From assembly GCA_049596815.1 (NCBI GenBank), contig JBMYLY010000047.1:1-10294 (forward strand): 10,294 bases of DNA. Reading direction: 5' to 3'. Position 1 is the first letter of the stretch. Each line of letters starts with the position of its first letter. This document shows positions 8,105 to 10,294 of the stretch, piece by piece. Under the pieces are notes generated by a model that ran no database searches, had not been told where the DNA came from, and saw only the letters and a list, made by a program, of their open reading frames with translations. Made by a program: the position numbers and the translations under genes. This DNA comes from UBA724 sp049596815 (lineage in GTDB: Bacteria; Bacteroidota; Bacteroidia; Flavobacteriales; Flavobacteriaceae).

Positions 8105-8135
8105 AAAAAAAAACGCAACCTTAAGGCTGCGTTTT
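8105..8135 (-). terminator. Intrinsic terminator of the OmpA-family lipoprotein gene
   Basis: On the minus strand, AAAACGCAGCC, a TTAA loop and GGTTGCGTTTT form an 11-bp stem with one G-U wobble and no mismatch, and the U-tract totals nine T residues (8113-8105, the first four in the stem). It begins about 20 nt after the stop of the lipoprotein gene, as expected for a Rho-independent terminator. Read on the plus strand, the wobble becomes an A-C mismatch and only TTTT follows, so the element is directional. Confidence 0.87.
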
Positions 8136-8155
8136 AAACTTATTAGAAATAGGAA

Positions 8156-9016
8156 CTAGTTTTCAGCTGTGGCCGCTTCCATGCCTTGTTCAATCAAGTC
8201 AAAGAATTGGTCGAGTTTGGGTAGGACTACAATACGAGTTCTTCTGTTTTTAGCTCTTCCAGAGGCTGTTTCATTGTCATCCAACGGAATGTAGTAGCTA
8301 CGTCCGGCGGCTGTCATGCGTTCTGGTGAAACCCCAAATTCGTTTTGAAGTACACGTATCACAGAAGTAGCTCTTTTTACACTAAGATCCCAATTGTCTT
8401 GCAACACTTCGTTGCTAATCGGTACATTATCTGTGTGTCCTTCAACCATAAATTCTATTTCGGGCTTATCATTCATCACAGTGGCTACTTTGCCCAAAAC
8501 CTCTTTGGCTCGATTGGACACTACATAACTTCCAGAGTTAAACAGCAACTTATCTGAAATGGAGATAAACACCACACCTTTTTCAACATTAACTTCGATA
8601 TCGGAGTCGTTGATGTCAATCAAAGCACCTTTTAGGCTAGTCACCAAAGCTAAAGTAACAGAATCACGACGTGTGACGGCATCCTGCATTTTACGAATCG
8701 TAAGGTCTTTTTCTTTAAGTGATTCTAAAGAACGCTCTAAGTTCTCAGCGCCCTTTTGGGAAAGGGTGGTCAGATTGCCCATATTGTTGATCAAATCTTG
8801 GTTGTTTGCTCTCAAAAAGCTGTTTTGTTCTTTGAGCGCCGCCAATGAGGCATCACTTGATGCTTTCTCATCTATACAAGTATTGAGTTTGACCGTTGCA
8901 GAGTTGAGCAAATCTTTAGTTTGTTTGTGTTCTGTTTCAAGGGAAGCGTATTTCTTCTGAGACACGCATGAGGCTAACAAAGCCGGAACTACCAAAAGGA
9001 TAAGAATCTTTTTCAT
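8156..9016 (-). CDS. OmpA-family peptidoglycan-binding lipoprotein
   Basis: A 286-residue lipoprotein predicted to tether the outer membrane to peptidoglycan from the periplasm. The start is ATG at 9016, giving MKKILILLVVPALLASC: two lysines, a hydrophobic core and the lipobox L14-A15-S16-C17, with Cys17 as the predicted lipidated residue. An in-frame TTG at 9040 would add eight residues before the signal peptide and lies inside the promoter -7 element, so I reject it. Residues about 22-125 are rich in Lys, Glu, Leu and Gln and look like a coiled coil or long helix. The OmpA domain follows (about 145-265), with VEGHTDNVP (191-199), NWDLSVKRA (208-216) and NRRTRIVV (257-264). The Asp and Arg residues of the last two motifs are those that hold diaminopimelate in OmpA domains. 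No porin beta-barrel is present. The gene has its own promoter element and terminator, so it looks monocistronic. Confidence 0.93.
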   Translation of the reverse strand: MKKILILLVVPALLASCVSQKKYASLETEHKQTKDLLNSATVKLNTCIDEKASSDASLAALKEQNSFLRANNQDLINNMGNLTTLSQKGAENLERSLESLKEKDLTIRKMQDAVTRRDSVTLALVTSLKGALIDINDSDIEVNVEKGVVFISISDKLLFNSGSYVVSNRAKEVLGKVATVMNDKPEIEFMVEGHTDNVPISNEVLQDNWDLSVKRATSVIRVLQNEFGVSPERMTAAGRSYYIPLDDNETASGRAKNRRTRIVVLPKLDQFFDLIEQGMEAATAEN

Positions 9017-9037
9017 TGAAAAGGGATTAAGTTTTGA

Positions 9038-9045
9038 CAAAATTA
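9038..9045 (-). promoter_or_regulatory. Bacteroidota-type -7 promoter element upstream of the OmpA lipoprotein gene
   Basis: Read on the minus strand this is TAATTTTG, an exact TAnnTTTG match, 21 nt upstream of the ATG at 9016. A start of transcription around 9031 would leave a leader of about 15 nt. A good -33 TTG is not visible at the normal spacing. Position, exact match and the strong terminator at the other end of the gene support an independent transcription unit. Confidence 0.5.
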
Positions 9046-9074
9046 AAAAATTAAACGTCTATTCATATATCTTA

Positions 9075-9096
9075 ACGATATTTTAACGAATATCGT
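9075..9096. repeat. Perfect 8-bp inverted repeat at the 3' end of the glycosyltransferase gene
   Basis: ACGATATT (9075-9082) and AATATCGT (9089-9096) are perfect inverted copies around the six-base spacer TTAACG, which holds the stop codon of the glycosyltransferase gene. The spacer also repeats the TTAACG found just before it at 9072-9077. There is no T-run after the stem on either strand and the stem is A/T-rich, so it is a weak terminator at best. It could be a protein-binding palindrome for the lipoprotein promoter about 30 nt away, but nothing in the sequence proves that. Confidence 0.45.
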
Positions 9097-10069
9097 ATTT
9101 GGGGTTGATTTTCATTTTTAGATATTCAAAAAAAACAGAAGTCTTTTGGAAGGGCAGAAAAGGCTTGTTTCTTTTTTTCCAGTAGGCAGGGAAGTAATAG
9201 AAAAAACTGTGGTGGCCATGAACAATTGCTATCATATGTCTCCAGCGACCCGTGAGCAAAAAATAGATTCCTAAAAAGAAATCAAACCCCAAACGCATTG
9301 CCAACCAAAATGTGTACACAAACAAAGGGAGTGTTTTTGTGTAGGTGAGCATTGAATTTCTAATGTTGTAAAACAGTTTTTTGGGATCATTGGCCTTTAA
9401 ACTACCGCCCCCCAAATGTTTTACTTCCGAAGTTCCGACGTAGCGAATTTGCCATCCCTCTGCCAAAACTCGTATAGAAAGGTCAATCTCTTCAAAATGC
9501 ATAAAAAAGCCTTCGTCAAATCCACTTAGACTAGTAAAAACTTCTTTTCGTATGCAAAACGCGGCTCCCCCAGCCCATTCAATTGATGCGAAATCGTTGT
9601 ATTGGCCATTGTCTTTTGTGCAATGAGAAAGCACACGTCCTCGACAGTAGGGCAGACCCATAAAATCGATTCTACCGCCTGCAGCACCGGCATAATCAAA
9701 ATGTCCTTGGTGAATTTCTGAAAGAATTTTAGGTTGTATGATTGCAACTTCAAGGTGGTTTTGGAACTGTTCTTCTATTTGTGGAATCCAATCTGTGTCG
9801 ACACGAACGTCGTTGTTGACAAAACACAATATGTCTGCTTCAATTTTATCAACCGATGCATTGTAACCACCACTATACCCAAGGTTTTCTTTGTGTTGAA
9901 TGACGTAAACATTTGGAAAGTTATTTTGGATAAACTTTACAGAGTTATCGGTAGATGCATTGTCTACGACCCATATCTCTGCACCAGAGCTAAATTGGAC
10001 CACGCCTGGGAGGTATTTGTCTAACAAATCCTTTCCATTGTAATTCAGTATGACAATTGCGGTTTTCAA
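9083..10069 (-). CDS. Glycosyltransferase family 2 protein (rhamnosyltransferase-like)
   Basis: A 328-residue GT-A-fold inverting glycosyltransferase that should transfer a sugar from a nucleotide-sugar to a cell-surface glycan or lipid acceptor. The sugar cannot be told from the sequence. The start is TTG at 10069-10067. An in-frame TAA directly precedes it and no in-frame ATG occurs before codon 137, so TTG is required to keep the canonical N-terminus KTAIVILNYNG. Seen: VVDNASTD (34-41), ENLGYSGGYN (61-70), the metal-binding DXD-equivalent VNND (84-87), EWAGGAAF (164-171), and FFMHFEEIDLSIR (188-200) with the likely acidic base. A hydrophobic stretch at about 247-272 followed by a basic tail (KKRNK, 298-302) suggests membrane attachment. 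It overlaps the upstream HsdR-N-like gene by 4 nt (TTGA), so the two are probably translationally coupled. The OmpA lipoprotein gene follows after 66 nt. Confidence 0.93.
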   Translation of the reverse strand: MKTAIVILNYNGKDLLDKYLPGVVQFSSGAEIWVVDNASTDNSVKFIQNNFPNVYVIQHKENLGYSGGYNASVDKIEADILCFVNNDVRVDTDWIPQIEEQFQNHLEVAIIQPKILSEIHQGHFDYAGAAGGRIDFMGLPYCRGRVLSHCTKDNGQYNDFASIEWAGGAAFCIRKEVFTSLSGFDEGFFMHFEEIDLSIRVLAEGWQIRYVGTSEVKHLGGGSLKANDPKKLFYNIRNSMLTYTKTLPLFVYTFWLAMRLGFDFFLGIYFLLTGRWRHMIAIVHGHHSFFYYFPAYWKKRNKPFLPFQKTSVFFEYLKMKINPKYDIR

Positions 10070-10294
10070 TTAGCAATGCTTAAATCGGGTAGTTCAGGTA
10101 AAAATATATACTTTTTGTTGTCGTGGTCGAAGGTACAGAAATAATGTTCAAGGCCGTTGGTAACCATCATATAGGTGGCTTGAAACTTTTGATTATACCT
10201 TGCTATTTGATCAAAAACCTTTTGGTCTACAGTGACATTGGGTGCTTTGCATTCGACTATCAGTTGTGCACTTCCGTCTGATTGAAACAAAATC
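10066..10294 (-). CDS. HsdR N-terminal-domain-like protein, PD-(D/E)XK fold, C-terminal 75 residues (partial)
   Basis: Only the 3' part is in the window; the frame runs open through the right edge. The visible start ILFQSDGSAQLIVECKAP carries the E-x-K half (ECK) of a PD-(D/E)XK nuclease core, followed by VFDQIARYN and YMMVTNGLEHYFC. This matches the small stand-alone proteins of Bacteroidota annotated as type I restriction enzyme R protein N-terminus (HSDR_N_2), usually about 145-150 residues. An in-frame TTG at 10290 is not the start, because the residues before it continue the family pattern. The protein ends at residues LSIAN with TGA, right after the domain, so there is no helicase part and it is not a full HsdR. 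The actual substrate and role are unknown. The stop overlaps the TTG start of the glycosyltransferase gene. Confidence 0.85.
   Translation of the reverse strand, partial: ILFQSDGSAQLIVECKAPNVTVDQKVFDQIARYNQKFQATYMMVTNGLEHYFCTFDHDNKKYIFLPELPDLSIAN

Noticed and set aside
8089..8118. Ten-codon extension of nnr from a TTG at 8118
   Set aside because: The TTG and following codons lie in the hairpin and U-tract of the upstream terminator, and the family N-terminus fits the ATG at 8088.
8559..8960. 133-codon plus-strand frame opposite the OmpA lipoprotein gene
   Set aside because: It mirrors the coiled-coil region of the real gene, has no known domain and no initiation context.
9017..9040. Eight-residue extension of the OmpA lipoprotein from a TTG at 9040
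   Set aside because: It would place residues before a perfect lipoprotein signal peptide, and the TTG is part of the exact -7 promoter element.
10288..10290. TTG as the start of the HsdR-N-like gene
   Set aside because: The codon before it (Ile) and the strand just after it fit the middle of the nuclease core, and the frame stays open to the window edge, so the gene is truncated by the window.

Overview
The window reads as an ordinary, gene-dense chromosomal segment of a member of the Bacteroidota, probably in or near the Flavobacteriia. Three things point there. All the proteins look like housekeeping proteins of that phylum. The starts lack Shine-Dalgarno sequences and are preceded by A/T-rich leaders. 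Two minus-strand genes (pheT and the OmpA lipoprotein gene) have exact copies of the Bacteroidota -7 promoter element TAnnTTTG just upstream. I see no insertion sequence, phage gene, CRISPR array, tRNA or rRNA, and no stretch over 300 bases without a gene.

Layout. 1-1439 (minus): the first 479 codons of pheT, cut by the window edge. 1487-3586 (minus): recG, 47 nt upstream of pheT. 3587-3688: a 102-nt divergent intergenic region. 3689-5986 (plus): a UvrD/PcrA helicase starting at GTG, followed after 3 nt by a YrdC/YciO-family gene (5990-6601). This gene converges, with a 5-nt gap, on a bifunctional NAD(P)HX epimerase/dehydratase gene (6607-8088, minus). A clear intrinsic terminator at 8105-8135 closes the upstream OmpA-family lipoprotein gene (8156-9016, minus), which has its own -7 element. 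Then come a family 2 glycosyltransferase (9083-10069, minus, TTG start) and, overlapping it by 4 nt, the 3' part of a small HsdR-N-like PD-(D/E)XK protein that runs off the right edge.

How the genes relate. RecG and UvrD/PcrA both remodel forked or damaged DNA and are transcribed away from each other from a short shared control region. The YrdC-family gene probably rides on the uvrD transcript. Nnr is a metabolite-repair enzyme. The OmpA lipoprotein forms a self-contained transcription unit with promoter and terminator. The nuclease-like gene and the glycosyltransferase are probably translationally coupled.

I found no convincing undescribed system. The points most worth checking are the YciO-like character of the YrdC protein, the orphan HsdR-N protein coupled to a glycosyltransferase, and two non-ATG starts that each directly abut an in-frame stop codon.
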